A stretch of 64,000 nucleotides of DNA from Pyrinomonadaceae bacterium (GTDB lineage Bacteria > Acidobacteriota > Blastocatellia > Pyrinomonadales > Pyrinomonadaceae): NCBI GenBank assembly GCA_019694355.1, contig JAIBCB010000001.1, forward strand, positions 525,001 to 589,000. The letters run 5' to 3'. Shown in pieces: positions 27,565 through 35,272 of the stretch (positions are counted from its first letter, which is position 1; every line of letters starts with the position of its first letter). The notes below the pieces were generated by a model. The model made no database searches and was not told the DNA's origin. It worked only from the letters and a program-made list of their open reading frames with translations. Both the position numbers and the translations under genes were made by a program.

Positions 27565-27765
27565 CCGCCTTGCCGTTCTAGCGAGTTGAATTGAACCTGT
27601 ATGTTACAGGTGGGCGGCATTCGGAATTCTCTATTGAGTATCCCTTACAGCCGGCCCTCCGGCGTCAGCTTTCGTAAAAGCACGCACTGGACACGGCGTC
27701 TTGCCTCCCGGTATTCAAATGTTGGCTCAACTGTAGTTTCGCCGGGGACGAACAAGGCAGTAAAC
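27563..27765 (-). ncRNA. ssrS: 6S RNA (ssrS)
   Basis: The 296-bp gap downstream of zapA contains a ~200-nt element on the minus strand whose ends pair: ACTGCCTTG (5', ending at 27753) with CAAGGCGGT (3', 27572-27564), nine pairs including one T-G. Internal hairpins include GCTTTTACGAAAGC, and near the 3' side CACCTGTAACATACAGGT resembles the CCACCT...AGGTTCA hairpin of many 6S RNAs. The size and the position directly after zapA match 6S RNA genes in proteobacteria and others. 6S RNA mimics an open promoter and binds RNA polymerase in stationary phase. Ends are approximate. A covariance-model search would settle it. Confidence 0.82.
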
Positions 27766-27860
27766 TTCTTTCGCCTGACGTGATTTTAACACACCTCATG
27801 GAACACGAAGCAAGAATTTAACTTGATTATTCTGTCTTTGGGAAGGAGGGCAGCGAACGT

Positions 27861-28172
27861 TTAAGAGACGCCGGCTCGGTTCTTTAGAACTCGGTCGAGC
27901 ATCTCGCTGCACTCAGCGCTTCGGCTGCCAAGCTGGCCATCAACGTTTCGCTGACTGTCTTGTATCTGATGAAGCTCATCTGCGATATGCAGGGCAGCAA
28001 GGATCGCTACCTTTAAGGAATCCACCGTCATCGTTCCCGAGGATATGTCTCGCATTTTTCGGTCAACATAGGCGGCAAGATCGTGGATGTACGTATTATC
28101 GCCGTCCGACCGAATACTGTAAGTTTGATTGTATATCTCGACACGCAGCGTCGAGGTCGGGTCGTCACTCAT
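27861..28172 (-). CDS. zapA: Cell division protein ZapA
   Basis: A FtsZ-associated protein. From ATG 28172 (MSDDPTSTLRVEIYNQTYSIRS) it has 103 residues: a short beta sheet followed by a helix (YVDRKMRDISSGTMTVDSLKVAILAALHIADELHQIQ) that forms the tetramer coiled coil. An upstream ATG at 28190 would overlap the preceding gene. It lies 7 bp after the ZapB-like gene, and a 6S RNA gene lies downstream, the arrangement known from many other bacteria. Confidence 0.9.
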   Translation of the reverse strand: MSDDPTSTLRVEIYNQTYSIRSDGDNTYIHDLAAYVDRKMRDISSGTMTVDSLKVAILAALHIADELHQIQDSQRNVDGQLGSRSAECSEMLDRVLKNRAGVS

Positions 28173-28179
28173 ATCTTGA

Positions 28180-28440
28180 TCAGCCGGCAACAGCAGTTGC
28201 TATCTCGGGGTCGATCTCTGTCAGTGCATCGAGCATCGCCTCGACCTTCGCCTGTATTGCCTCACGCTCGCTAAGGAGTTCGTTTACCTTTTCTCCTCCT
28301 AGAGAGTCGCCACCGGCTTGCGATAGCTCCGCTCGAAGTCGCGTTACTTCGCCTTCGAGACGTTCGTTGTCCTCGCGAAGTTTTTTCACGAGCTCGATCG
28401 TTAAATAGATCTTATCCTCTAAGTGAGAGAATTTTTCCAT
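28180..28440 (-). CDS. Small coiled-coil protein, ZapB-like
   Basis: From ATG 28440 (MEKFSHLEDKIYLTIELVKKL) the protein is 86 residues and almost wholly coiled coil (heptads through LREDNERLEGEVTRLRAEL and the later KVNELLSEREAIQAKVEAMLDAL). The start was chosen because the beginning of the coil is conserved in such proteins; an in-frame ATG at 28458 is less likely and the region up to 28533 is not typical. Its place between pheT and zapA suggests a division-ring function like ZapB. Assignment is by architecture only. Confidence 0.72.
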   Translation of the reverse strand: MEKFSHLEDKIYLTIELVKKLREDNERLEGEVTRLRAELSQAGGDSLGGEKVNELLSEREAIQAKVEAMLDALTEIDPEIATAVAG

Positions 28441-28550
28441 TCCAGAAAGACCGTTCATTAAATTGGACCCCAATATTATTGCTGCGAGAAGTTCGCGGTG
28501 TTTGATTATTGACCGAAACGCTGCGAACTTCAAGCTAAGGTGAAAAAAAT

Positions 28551-30623
28551 CTATTTTCTCGGACGCAAACCAAGTTCGCTGTCCATGCGAGCGAGGAGTC
28601 GGGCGTGAGAGTATTCAACATCTTCCTCCGACAGTGTTCGCTCGGGGCTGCGATATTCAACGCGGATCGTCACCGCCCGCTGTCCCGAGGCGAGCGAGCC
28701 TCCCTCAAAGACCGTGACCAATCCGACACTCTCTATCAGGGGTTCGCCCGACGAACGCGCAGAGCGAAGTATGTCGGCGACCACGGGCGTTCTCCCGACC
28801 TCGAAAGTTACGTCACGTCGGACCGAAGGGAACTTAGGTATCGGGGAATAGACCGAGCCATTCTGCTTGGCAGAAAGTGCGGACGTCAGGTCGATCTCTC
28901 CCACAAATACCGGCTGCCGAAACTTATACTTTTGTGCAACGCCTTCGGACAGTCTTCCGAGCGAACCGACCGGACGACCGGCGATCGAGACCGTCGCAGT
29001 CTGTCCTACGCGAAGGTGTTTCAATTCCGATGCCTCAAATGCGGCATCTTCGATGCCTGCCGCCTCAAATGCAGCTTCGACCGCACCTTTGAGATCGAAG
29101 AAATCGAGAGCTCTGGCCGTTTCAACCCTTTCAGAATGCACTTCGCCGCCTGAAGCAACAATGCTGAGGAGTTCGCGTTCGGTCGGCAGCTCGCCCGGCT
29201 TTTCCGAGATGAATGCCTTACCTATCTCGAACAATCTTACGTCGCGTACCTGATGGTTATTGTTGAGTTTCACGGCATCGAGCAGGCCGGGCAGAGCCGT
29301 CTGGCGCATGCGGACGGCATTCTCGATCACCGAATCGCGTAGCGTTACCGCCTGGGCCTGCCCGTTAAGTTCAAGCTTCGGAACGGGTTGAAAGACATCA
29401 TCCCAAGCCGTATCGATAAAGCTGTACGAGAGGGCCTCGCTGTAGCCCATATCGACCAAGTAGTTGCGGATCGCGGCCTTCTTCGGTTCAGCGGCCTGAA
29501 ACTCGCCAGCTCCGCTCGCCGGCGGGAGCGATTCCTGAATGTTCTCGTAACCGGTATGACGTGCGACCTCTTCGACAAGATCCTCTTCGATAGAAATGTC
29601 GTACCGCCAGCTTGGTGAAGAAAATACCCGCGTCCCATCTCGCTCTTCGCTTTCGATGCCAAGAGCGTCGAGGATCGCGACCGCTTTCGCCTCGGCTACG
29701 TCCAAGCCGGTCAGGCGAGCGACTGCCTTTGAAACATCGCCGCATTCGATCTCGGAGCGATGGATCGGTGTCGGGTAGATGTCGATGAACTCGCCTTTTT
29801 GGCCGCCGGCGAGCTCGCAGATGAGGTTTGCAGCACGCTGAGACGCTCGTACGATATTGTCGATATCGACACCTCGCTCGAACCGATGGCTCGCTTCGGT
29901 ATTGACTCCAAGCTTACGAGCGAGGGTCCTTACCGAATCAGGACGAAAATACGCGACTTCTAGAAGGACGTTGACGGTCGAATCGGTTATCGCAGAATCT
30001 AGTCCGCCGATCACGCCTCCTATCGCAACCGGTTTTTCAGCATCGCAAACCAGGAGCATCGACTCATCGAACCTACGCTCAACTTCATCAAGCGTGACCA
30101 TCGTTTCGCCGGGTTTTGCAGGCCGAACGATGATCCGTCCGCCGGCCAATTTATCAAGGTCGAAGGAGTGCATCGGCTGACCAAGCTCGAGCATTACGTA
30201 ATTCGTGATATCTGCAACGTTGTTGATCGATCGTTCGCCAACAGCTTCAAGGCGGTCGACGAGCCATTTTGGCGACGGCCCGACCTTAACACCGCGAATG
30301 ATGCGGGCCGTAAAGCGATAACATCTTTTGGCGAAGTCGATCCGGACGATGTCGTGCGCAAGCACGGGCGGCATCGGTATTTCCGGTTCGGGTTCGAAGA
30401 CATCGAGACTCTTGCCAAGCGCCGCTCCTAGTTCGCGGGCTACGCCGAGATGCGAGAGGCAGTCGGGGCGGTTCGAGGTGATATCGACATCAAAGACCGT
30501 GTCGTCACCGTGACGTTCTATTCCCTCGACCGCCAAACCGACGCGCGTCAAGGCTTCTGCGGTCGCGTTCGCCGACAGATCGATGTCGATCAGATCTTTT
30601 AACCAGTTGTAGCTGATGTTCAT
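28551..30623 (-). CDS. pheT: Phenylalanine-tRNA ligase beta subunit (short form)
   Basis: 690 residues, against about 800 in E. coli. After [16 protein letters not shown] and GLAVEGIERHGDDTVFDVDITSNRPDCLSHLGVARELGAALG the protein passes straight into the B3/B4 domains. The EMAP II-like tRNA-binding domain that normally lies at about residues 40-150 is missing. The later domains are complete: B5 (GEFIDIYP, ARLTG), the pseudo-catalytic B6/B7 and the C-terminal anticodon-binding ferredoxin-like domain (SPIPKFPSVRRDVTFEV). The stop/start overlap with pheS is 1 bp. Downstream, a zapB-like/zapA pair follows. Confidence 0.95.
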   Translation of the reverse strand: MNISYNWLKDLIDIDLSANATAEALTRVGLAVEGIERHGDDTVFDVDITSNRPDCLSHLGVARELGAALGKSLDVFEPEPEIPMPPVLAHDIVRIDFAKRCYRFTARIIRGVKVGPSPKWLVDRLEAVGERSINNVADITNYVMLELGQPMHSFDLDKLAGGRIIVRPAKPGETMVTLDEVERRFDESMLLVCDAEKPVAIGGVIGGLDSAITDSTVNVLLEVAYFRPDSVRTLARKLGVNTEASHRFERGVDIDNIVRASQRAANLICELAGGQKGEFIDIYPTPIHRSEIECGDVSKAVARLTGLDVAEAKAVAILDALGIESEERDGTRVFSSPSWRYDISIEEDLVEEVARHTGYENIQESLPPASGAGEFQAAEPKKAAIRNYLVDMGYSEALSYSFIDTAWDDVFQPVPKLELNGQAQAVTLRDSVIENAVRMRQTALPGLLDAVKLNNNHQVRDVRLFEIGKAFISEKPGELPTERELLSIVASGGEVHSERVETARALDFFDLKGAVEAAFEAAGIEDAAFEASELKHLRVGQTATVSIAGRPVGSLGRLSEGVAQKYKFRQPVFVGEIDLTSALSAKQNGSVYSPIPKFPSVRRDVTFEVGRTPVVADILRSARSSGEPLIESVGLVTVFEGGSLASGQRAVTIRVEYRSPERTLSEEDVEYSHARLLARMDSELGLRPRK

Positions 30624-31714
30624 TATCTAAACTGCTCCAGGAAACGCAGATCGTTCTCAAAAAGATGGCGAATATCGTCGATGGAATACATTAGTGCGGC
30701 CATTCGTTCGAGTCCGAATCCGAAAGCAAAGCCTGAATAGACGGTCGGATCGACACCGACGGCTTTCAGCACGTTAGGATGGACCATTCCGGAGCCGCCA
30801 AGTTCGATCCAGCCCGAACCTTTGCACGGGCGGCAGCGTTCTCCGTCGAGCTTGCCGGTGCCGTGACACTTGAAGCACGAGAAATCGAACTCAGCAGAAG
30901 GCTCCGTAAACGGGAAGTATGAGGGCCGAAAACGCGTGACCGTATCCTCGCCGAAAAGCCTTTTGAGCCATTCCGTGACCGTACCTTTGAGATGGGCCAT
31001 CGTGATGCCTTTATCGACGCACAGGCCTTCGATCTGGTGGAACATCGGCACGTGCGTCATATCCGGCGTATCGCGTCGGAAGACCTTTCCGGGAGCGATT
31101 ATGCGAATGGGCACGCCGCGTCTTTCCATCGCACGTATCTGAACGGTCGAGGTCTGCGAACGCAGGGCAAACCCGTCCGTCGTATAGAATGTGTCCTGAG
31201 ATTCGCGTGCCGGATGGCCTTCGGGGATATTAAGTGCGTCGAAGTTGTAATGATCCGTCTCGATCTCGCGATCGTCCTCGATCGCGTAGCCCATCGAGAC
31301 GAAGATCTCCTCGATACGCTGTCTGACGATCGTGATCGGATGCAAAGTGCCGCGTTTTACTCGTCGGCCGGGAAGCGTTACGTCGATCCGTTCGGCTTCG
31401 CGCTTAATCGCAGCGATTCGGCCGTCAAGCTTGTTGATTGCAGCCGCCAATGTCTCCGTGATCTCTTTATCAACTGCTTGGATCGCCTGGCCAAACTCGG
31501 CACGGTCCTCGGGCGATTGAGCTCCGACCATCTTCATTAGAGCTGCAAGCTCTGATTTCTTGCCGGTGTAGCGAATTTTCAGCCTATTGACCAGTGCCAA
31601 TTGTTCAATAGCGTCAGGCAGCAAAATTCCGTCCACCGAAACATCGGCGAAATGCCCGATCTCTGCATCAAACTTATCTTTAACTGCCTGAATAGGAGTT
31701 TTGTCGATAGCCAT
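30623..31714 (-). CDS. pheS: Phenylalanine-tRNA ligase alpha subunit
   Basis: Catalytic subunit, 363 residues. The N-terminal coiled coil is followed by the class II core: [31 protein letters not shown], the motif 2 region [22 protein letters not shown] and motif 3 [23 protein letters not shown]...CRPCKGSGW insert has two CxxC pairs that probably bind zinc, found in some lineages. The ATG start at 31714 gives a normal N-terminus. pheS and pheT share a 1-bp overlap. It is divergent from tdh. Confidence 0.97.
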   Translation of the reverse strand: MAIDKTPIQAVKDKFDAEIGHFADVSVDGILLPDAIEQLALVNRLKIRYTGKKSELAALMKMVGAQSPEDRAEFGQAIQAVDKEITETLAAAINKLDGRIAAIKREAERIDVTLPGRRVKRGTLHPITIVRQRIEEIFVSMGYAIEDDREIETDHYNFDALNIPEGHPARESQDTFYTTDGFALRSQTSTVQIRAMERRGVPIRIIAPGKVFRRDTPDMTHVPMFHQIEGLCVDKGITMAHLKGTVTEWLKRLFGEDTVTRFRPSYFPFTEPSAEFDFSCFKCHGTGKLDGERCRPCKGSGWIELGGSGMVHPNVLKAVGVDPTVYSGFAFGFGLERMAALMYSIDDIRHLFENDLRFLEQFR

Positions 31715-31785
31715 AAATTTATAGAATACACGATTTACACGTTAACGTAGAAGCGAAACCCGCAGTTTGCTATCATCAGCTTAAT

Positions 31786-32820
31786 ATGAAAGCGATCGTA
31801 AAGAGCAAAGCGGAGCCCGGCCTCTGGGTCGAGGACGTTCCCGAGCCGGCCATTGGCATCAATGACGTAATGATCCGCACGAAACGCGGCGGCATCTGCG
31901 GTACTGACCTTCACATCTACAACTGGGACGCGTGGGCCCAGGCGACGATCAAGGTGCCGACGACGATCGGTCACGAATTCGTGGGCGAGATCGTCGATGT
32001 CGGCTCGAATGTCGTTGATTTCGCCGTTGGCGATATAGTCAGCGTAGAAGGCCATCTGGTCTGCGGACGCTGTCGCAACTGCATGGCGGGCAAACGTGCG
32101 TTGTGTGCGAACACGACCGGCGTCGGCGTGAACACCAACGGCGGCTTTGCGGAATATATCGCCGTGCCGTACACCAATATCTGGAAGCATAAGCCCAACA
32201 TCGATCTTGACGTTGCCGCGATCTTCGACCCGTTCGGCAACGCCGTCCATACCGCACTCGAATTCGAGGTATTCGGCGAGGACGTGCTCATCACCGGTGC
32301 AGGCCCGATCGGTATAATGGCCGCCGCGGTCGCCCAACACGCCGGTGCACGCAACATCGTCATCACGGACGTAAATCCATTCCGCCTTGAACTTGCAGAA
32401 TCAATGGGCCATGTCACGAAAGCTGTTGACGTCAGCAGAACGTCGATCAGCGACGTTCAGAAAGAACTCGGAATGAAGGAAGGCTTCGACGTTGGCATGG
32501 AAATGTCAGGTGTTCCCGCAGCGTTCAAGGATATGCTCGCGAATATGTTTCACGGCGGCAAGATCGCGATCCTCGGCATTCCGTCCGACCAATTCGCCAT
32601 CGACTGGAAGACGGTCATCTTCAATATGATCACCATCAAGGGCATTTACGGCCGCCAAATGTACGAAACCTGGTACCAAATGGCCAACCTGCTGGAGGCC
32701 GGCGTCGACATCAAACCCGTCGTCACCCATCGCTATTCCTACAAAGACTTCGAAAAAGGCTTCGAAGCCATCCGCGAAGGAAACTGCGGCAAGGTCGTCC
32801 TGGATTTCGAGGACATCTAG
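31786..32820 (+). CDS. tdh: L-threonine 3-dehydrogenase
   Basis: Zinc-dependent NAD enzyme oxidising threonine to 2-amino-3-ketobutyrate. It has 344 residues. Catalytic zinc ligands Cys-38 ([11 protein letters not shown]), His-63 and Glu-64 (IGHEFVGE) and the structural zinc Cys-93/96/99/107 are visible, as is the [11 protein letters not shown] site. Its partner kbl should follow directly but lies 4.45 kb away, behind an island with two toxin-antitoxin modules. The last 43 bp recur as a copy at 33435-33477. Start ATG 31786, divergent from pheS. Confidence 0.97.
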   Translation: MKAIVKSKAEPGLWVEDVPEPAIGINDVMIRTKRGGICGTDLHIYNWDAWAQATIKVPTTIGHEFVGEIVDVGSNVVDFAVGDIVSVEGHLVCGRCRNCMAGKRALCANTTGVGVNTNGGFAEYIAVPYTNIWKHKPNIDLDVAAIFDPFGNAVHTALEFEVFGEDVLITGAGPIGIMAAAVAQHAGARNIVITDVNPFRLELAESMGHVTKAVDVSRTSISDVQKELGMKEGFDVGMEMSGVPAAFKDMLANMFHGGKIAILGIPSDQFAIDWKTVIFNMITIKGIYGRQMYETWYQMANLLEAGVDIKPVVTHRYSYKDFEKGFEAIREGNCGKVVLDFEDI

Positions 32821-32885
32821 TCAGAACCGCCTGCGTAAGCGGGCGGCCAGTTCGTCAGAACCGGGAGCGATAGCGACTGGGTTCT
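32821..32885. repeat. Two tandem REP-like palindromic units
   Basis: Directly after the tdh stop, two units begin with TCAGAACC 34 bp apart: one with CCGCCTGCGTAAGCGGGCGG (imperfect palindrome), the second with GGGAGCGATAGCGACTGGG. The same pattern of TCAGxACC plus a GCG...AGCG palindrome recurs in four further tandem units near 58.7 kb. They precede the addiction module and may mark the insertion boundary. Confidence 0.7.
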
Positions 32886-32915
32886 TTTGGCGTATAATGC
32901 TTCTGGAGTAACGTT

Positions 32916-33146
32916 ATGACAACACAAACGGCTGAGTTAATGGACGTTGTCGATTCGCTTCCGATCGATATGAAGCTAGAGTTGATCGACCATCTTCTAG
33001 AAAGCATTTCGCCAAAAACAGATGAGATCGATGAAGCCTGGAAGGCCGAGGTCGAACGTCGTATTGATGAGGTTGAAAGCGCCGAGGTTCAGCTTATTCC
33101 CGGCGAAGAGGTATTTGCCAGAATGCGGGAACGCTATAAGAAATGA
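32916..33146 (+). CDS. Addiction module antitoxin (TIGR02574-type, ParE/RelE partner)
   Basis: A 76-residue acidic protein in the putative addiction module component family. The N-terminal helical part DVVDSLPIDMKLELIDHLLESIS and the later DEAWKAEVERRIDEVESAEVQLIPGEEVFARMRE match the known pattern. It should neutralise the toxin gene that follows and repress the operon. Start ATG 32916 has GGAGTAACG upstream. It overlaps the toxin start by 4 bp (ATGA). The small gene lies between tdh and a partial copy of the tdh end. Confidence 0.9.
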   Translation: MTTQTAELMDVVDSLPIDMKLELIDHLLESISPKTDEIDEAWKAEVERRIDEVESAEVQLIPGEEVFARMRERYKK

Positions 33147-33436
33147 AGTTTTCATTTCACCCTGAAGCGGAAAGCGAATTTATAGCCGCACAAACGTTTT
33201 ATGACGACCGCGAATTCGGCCTCGGCGAGGAGTTTATGGATGAGGTCCAAGCGGCCATAGGGCGCATCATTCGTGATCCGAACGCGTGGCCGCGTTATTC
33301 GCATCGCACACGTCGATGCATTTGCAAGCGCTTTCCGTATTCGGTCATTTATCGCGTCTCCGAAGGTTCAGTTACGATCTACGCCGTCGCTCATCAAAGC
33401 CGAAAGCCCGGATATTGGAAAGATCGGCTAAGCTAG
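33143..33436 (+). CDS. RelE/ParE family toxin
   Basis: A 97-residue basic toxin: MKFSFHPEAESEFIAAQTFYDD, LGEEFMDEVQAAIGRIIRDP and RRCICKRFPYSVIYRVSEGSVTIYAVAHQSRKPGYWKDRL are the ParE-like core, with the conserved final PGYWKDR. ParE toxins block gyrase whereas RelE cleaves mRNA at the ribosome; which applies here cannot be told from sequence. It is translationally coupled to its antitoxin. Its stop codon lies at the first bases of the copied tdh 3' end. Confidence 0.92.
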   Translation: MKFSFHPEAESEFIAAQTFYDDREFGLGEEFMDEVQAAIGRIIRDPNAWPRYSHRTRRCICKRFPYSVIYRVSEGSVTIYAVAHQSRKPGYWKDRLS

Positions 33437-33477
33437 GCAACTGCGGCAAGGTCATCCTGGATTTCGTGGAGATGTAG
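33435..33477 (+). pseudogene. Direct repeat: copy of the last 43 bp of tdh
   Basis: Bases 33435-33477 match 32778-32820, the final 13 codons plus stop of tdh, at 38 of 43 positions. They encode GNCGKVILDFVEM and a TAG stop, against [13 protein letters not shown] in tdh. Nothing else of tdh is present upstream, since the preceding bases belong to the toxin gene. The fragment therefore is the right-hand copy of a repeat that brackets the antitoxin/toxin pair. Confidence 0.9.
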
Positions 33478-33498
33478 ATTTGCAATTTAATACTTCTT

Positions 33499-34041
33499 AT
33501 GAGCTGGACTAACTTAAGCGGAATTCCTCAGAGATCATTCACCTGCGGTTTTTGTGGAAATTTGGTGAGTTCCGGCCTTGGCTCCCAATACGGAAGTGGG
33601 AGCAGTATCTACATCTGTACTCATTGTAAGGAACCAACATACTTCAGACTCGATGAACAATTCCCGGATATATCTACTGGAAAGGATGTAGCGCACTTGC
33701 CTCAGGATTTAGAAGATCTATACGGCGAGATCAGACGGAGCGTTGGATCCTCGTGTTACACCGCGTCGGTTCTTGCTGCGAGGAAACTCCTGATGAATCT
33801 GGGGGTTGCGCAGGGTGCGAAGGCTGGCGAATCATTCATAGCGTATGTCGAGTATCTTGCTAACAAGGGATTCGTACCGCCAAATGGCAAAGCGTGGGTT
33901 GACCATATCCGCAAGAAGGGTAACGAAGCAAATCACGAAATCGTACTAATGGGTAAAGACGATGCGGAGGAATTGATAGCATTTATTGAGATGTTATTAA
34001 AGTTCATCTACGAATTTCCGAATCGCGTACCTAAAGAATAA
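33499..34041 (+). CDS. DUF4145 domain-containing zinc-ribbon protein
   Basis: 180 residues. An N-terminal zinc ribbon with CGFC (16-19) and CTHC (40-43) leads into the DUF4145 helical domain: DLEDLYGEIRRSVGSSCYTASVLAARKLLMNLG and IRKKGNEANHEIVLMGKDDAEELI. DUF4145 proteins are often found next to restriction systems or other defence genes and have been grouped with HEPN-like helical folds; the activity is unknown. The GC content looks lower than in tdh and kbl, and the gene is part of the 4.45-kb island. Confidence 0.85.
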   Translation: MSWTNLSGIPQRSFTCGFCGNLVSSGLGSQYGSGSSIYICTHCKEPTYFRLDEQFPDISTGKDVAHLPQDLEDLYGEIRRSVGSSCYTASVLAARKLLMNLGVAQGAKAGESFIAYVEYLANKGFVPPNGKAWVDHIRKKGNEANHEIVLMGKDDAEELIAFIEMLLKFIYEFPNRVPKE

Positions 34042-34246
34042 ATCAACATTCCGACTTCAATCGAGCATAGTGCGTGGAAGTTGAGAAATTAGCGCGAACG
34101 TTGTTTATATCAGTGGACAAATCGTTCTCATCGCTTGTGGAATCGATCATTTCAGACGAAAATCGGTTCCGGCGGACGGCGATATTTCAGGCAAAAGTCG
34201 AGTATTGTGGATAGGAACACGTCCCCAACGGGGACAAATGTAATAG

Positions 34247-34376
34247 CGTCGGGTGAAACCCGACGGAACGAAACCATATACGAGATTGTCCCTGTAAGGG
34301 ACGCATTCCCAACGCGATGATTCGCCCCTTTCAGTAAGCGGCCAATGAATCGATGAGCGTCGGGTGAAACCCGACG
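34247..34376. repeat. Two identical 19-bp palindromes, 111 bp apart
   Basis: CGTCGGGTGAAACCCGACG occurs at 34247-34265 and 34358-34376: 8-bp stem arms with a GAA triloop. Between them is a separate palindrome GTCCCTGTAAGGGAC. The exact identity of the two copies and the stem-loop form suggest a REP-like element or regulatory pair rather than chance. Confidence 0.75.
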
Positions 34377-34610
34377 AGCCAATGGCCCATATCAGGGCCG
34401 GCGGCGATTCACCTGGCACCATATCTAATGCCATTTGCTCATTTTGCGGGCGAAGAGAGGAGAAGATAATGTTGCAAGAAATGATACAGATGTGTATAAT
34501 AAACCAATGGGCGTTGTTCGGGTGGTCAGCCCTGAACACGCAAGGGAAGTGGCGGCATGAGAGTGTGGGAAATGGCAAGGAGTGACAAAATATGTAATGA
34601 CGGGTTCACA

Positions 34611-34669
34611 AAACGCCGATGTTTGTCCCACCTTGTCCCACTTGCCCCATCGGAGCGGGACGGGACAAA
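34611..34669 (-). repeat. 59-bp dispersed repeat, copy B
   Basis: Read on the minus strand this segment matches 58483-58541 at 50 of 59 positions without gaps. It begins TTTGTCCCGTCCCG, carries a doubled TGGGACAA motif and ends ATCGGCGTTT. The two copies are 24 kb apart in opposite orientation and both in gene-free DNA. Confidence 0.8.
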
Positions 34670-34785
34670 AATGGGGAGGTTCGACACTATTTCGCTCTAA
34701 GTGCTTTAGAATGTATGCGTTCCTTTTCGAACAAAATTGGGGCGAAGGAGGGTGAAGGAATTGAGATCGCAGCAACAGACAGGAA

Positions 34786-34986
34786 ATGGCAGGCAAGTAT
34801 TTCAATAACCCGAACGAGCAGGAAAAGGGACCGAGCGGATGTCTCGTCATCTTCCTATTCCTTTGGCTGCTGTTGGCGGGCAGCACGATCATCGTTCTGA
34901 TCCGTTGGCCAGGCATCGAGATCGTCGCCCTAAACGTCGGGCTGCTCATTGCCGTAACGCTCGCGATCAGGTTCATTAAAGGCTAG
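34786..34986 (+). CDS. Small membrane protein, two helices
   Basis: 66 residues: a polar start (MAGKYFNNPNEQEKGPSG) and then two hydrophobic segments (CLVIFLFLWLLLAGSTIIVLI and IVALNVGLLIAVTLAIRFI). An ACAGGAA sequence precedes ATG 34786. Unrecognised. It could be a small regulator or an accessory protein of the following membrane protein. Confidence 0.45.
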   Translation: MAGKYFNNPNEQEKGPSGCLVIFLFLWLLLAGSTIIVLIRWPGIEIVALNVGLLIAVTLAIRFIKG

Positions 34987-35057
34987 CACGTAAGGGCAAG
35001 GGTAACACTTGAGACGAACCCGTATGGTGCGCAGGCAGATGATAAGATAGGAGCTAT

Positions 35058-35249
35058 ATGCAGGAGGACGTAAGGTCGTCGGAAGAGTGGCAATTTGGAC
35101 GGCTTCGCAATAGCAACGTTTTAATGACAATTTACATCGATGGCATCGTCCGCAACGTTTACAAAAACGACCCCGGCAAACTCGCCGCCCGGACCTCTGC
35201 CAGCCACGTCGAAAAAGCGTCGAAGAAAAAGGAGACGCCAAAGCGTTAA
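35058..35249 (+). CDS. Small basic protein of unknown function
   Basis: 63 residues starting MQEDVRSSEEWQFGRLR; a ribosome site TAGGAG precedes ATG 35058. The C-terminus is very Lys-rich (KASKKKETPKR). The middle contains TIYIDGIVRNVYKND. No family recognised. It lies 23 bp before the 443-residue membrane protein gene and could be cotranscribed. Confidence 0.45.
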   Translation: MQEDVRSSEEWQFGRLRNSNVLMTIYIDGIVRNVYKNDPGKLAARTSASHVEKASKKKETPKR

Positions 35250-35272
35250 TATCGCAGTTTTGTAGATTAAAG

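Larger units (their letters stand above)
34042..34785. other. 744-bp gap without a convincing gene, rich in palindromes
   Basis: Contents: palindromes GTCCCCAACGGGGAC (34221-34235) and GTCCCTGTAAGGGAC (34288-34302), two identical 19-bp palindromes at 34247-34265 and 34358-34376, and a 59-bp dispersed repeat at 34611-34669. Short open frames here lack ribosome sites or recognisable sequence. No RNA gene was recognised. Confidence 0.6.

Noticed and set aside
34619..34900. 93-codon plus-strand frame
   Set aside because: It starts within the 59-bp repeat, has no ribosome site, and overlaps the better small membrane protein gene.
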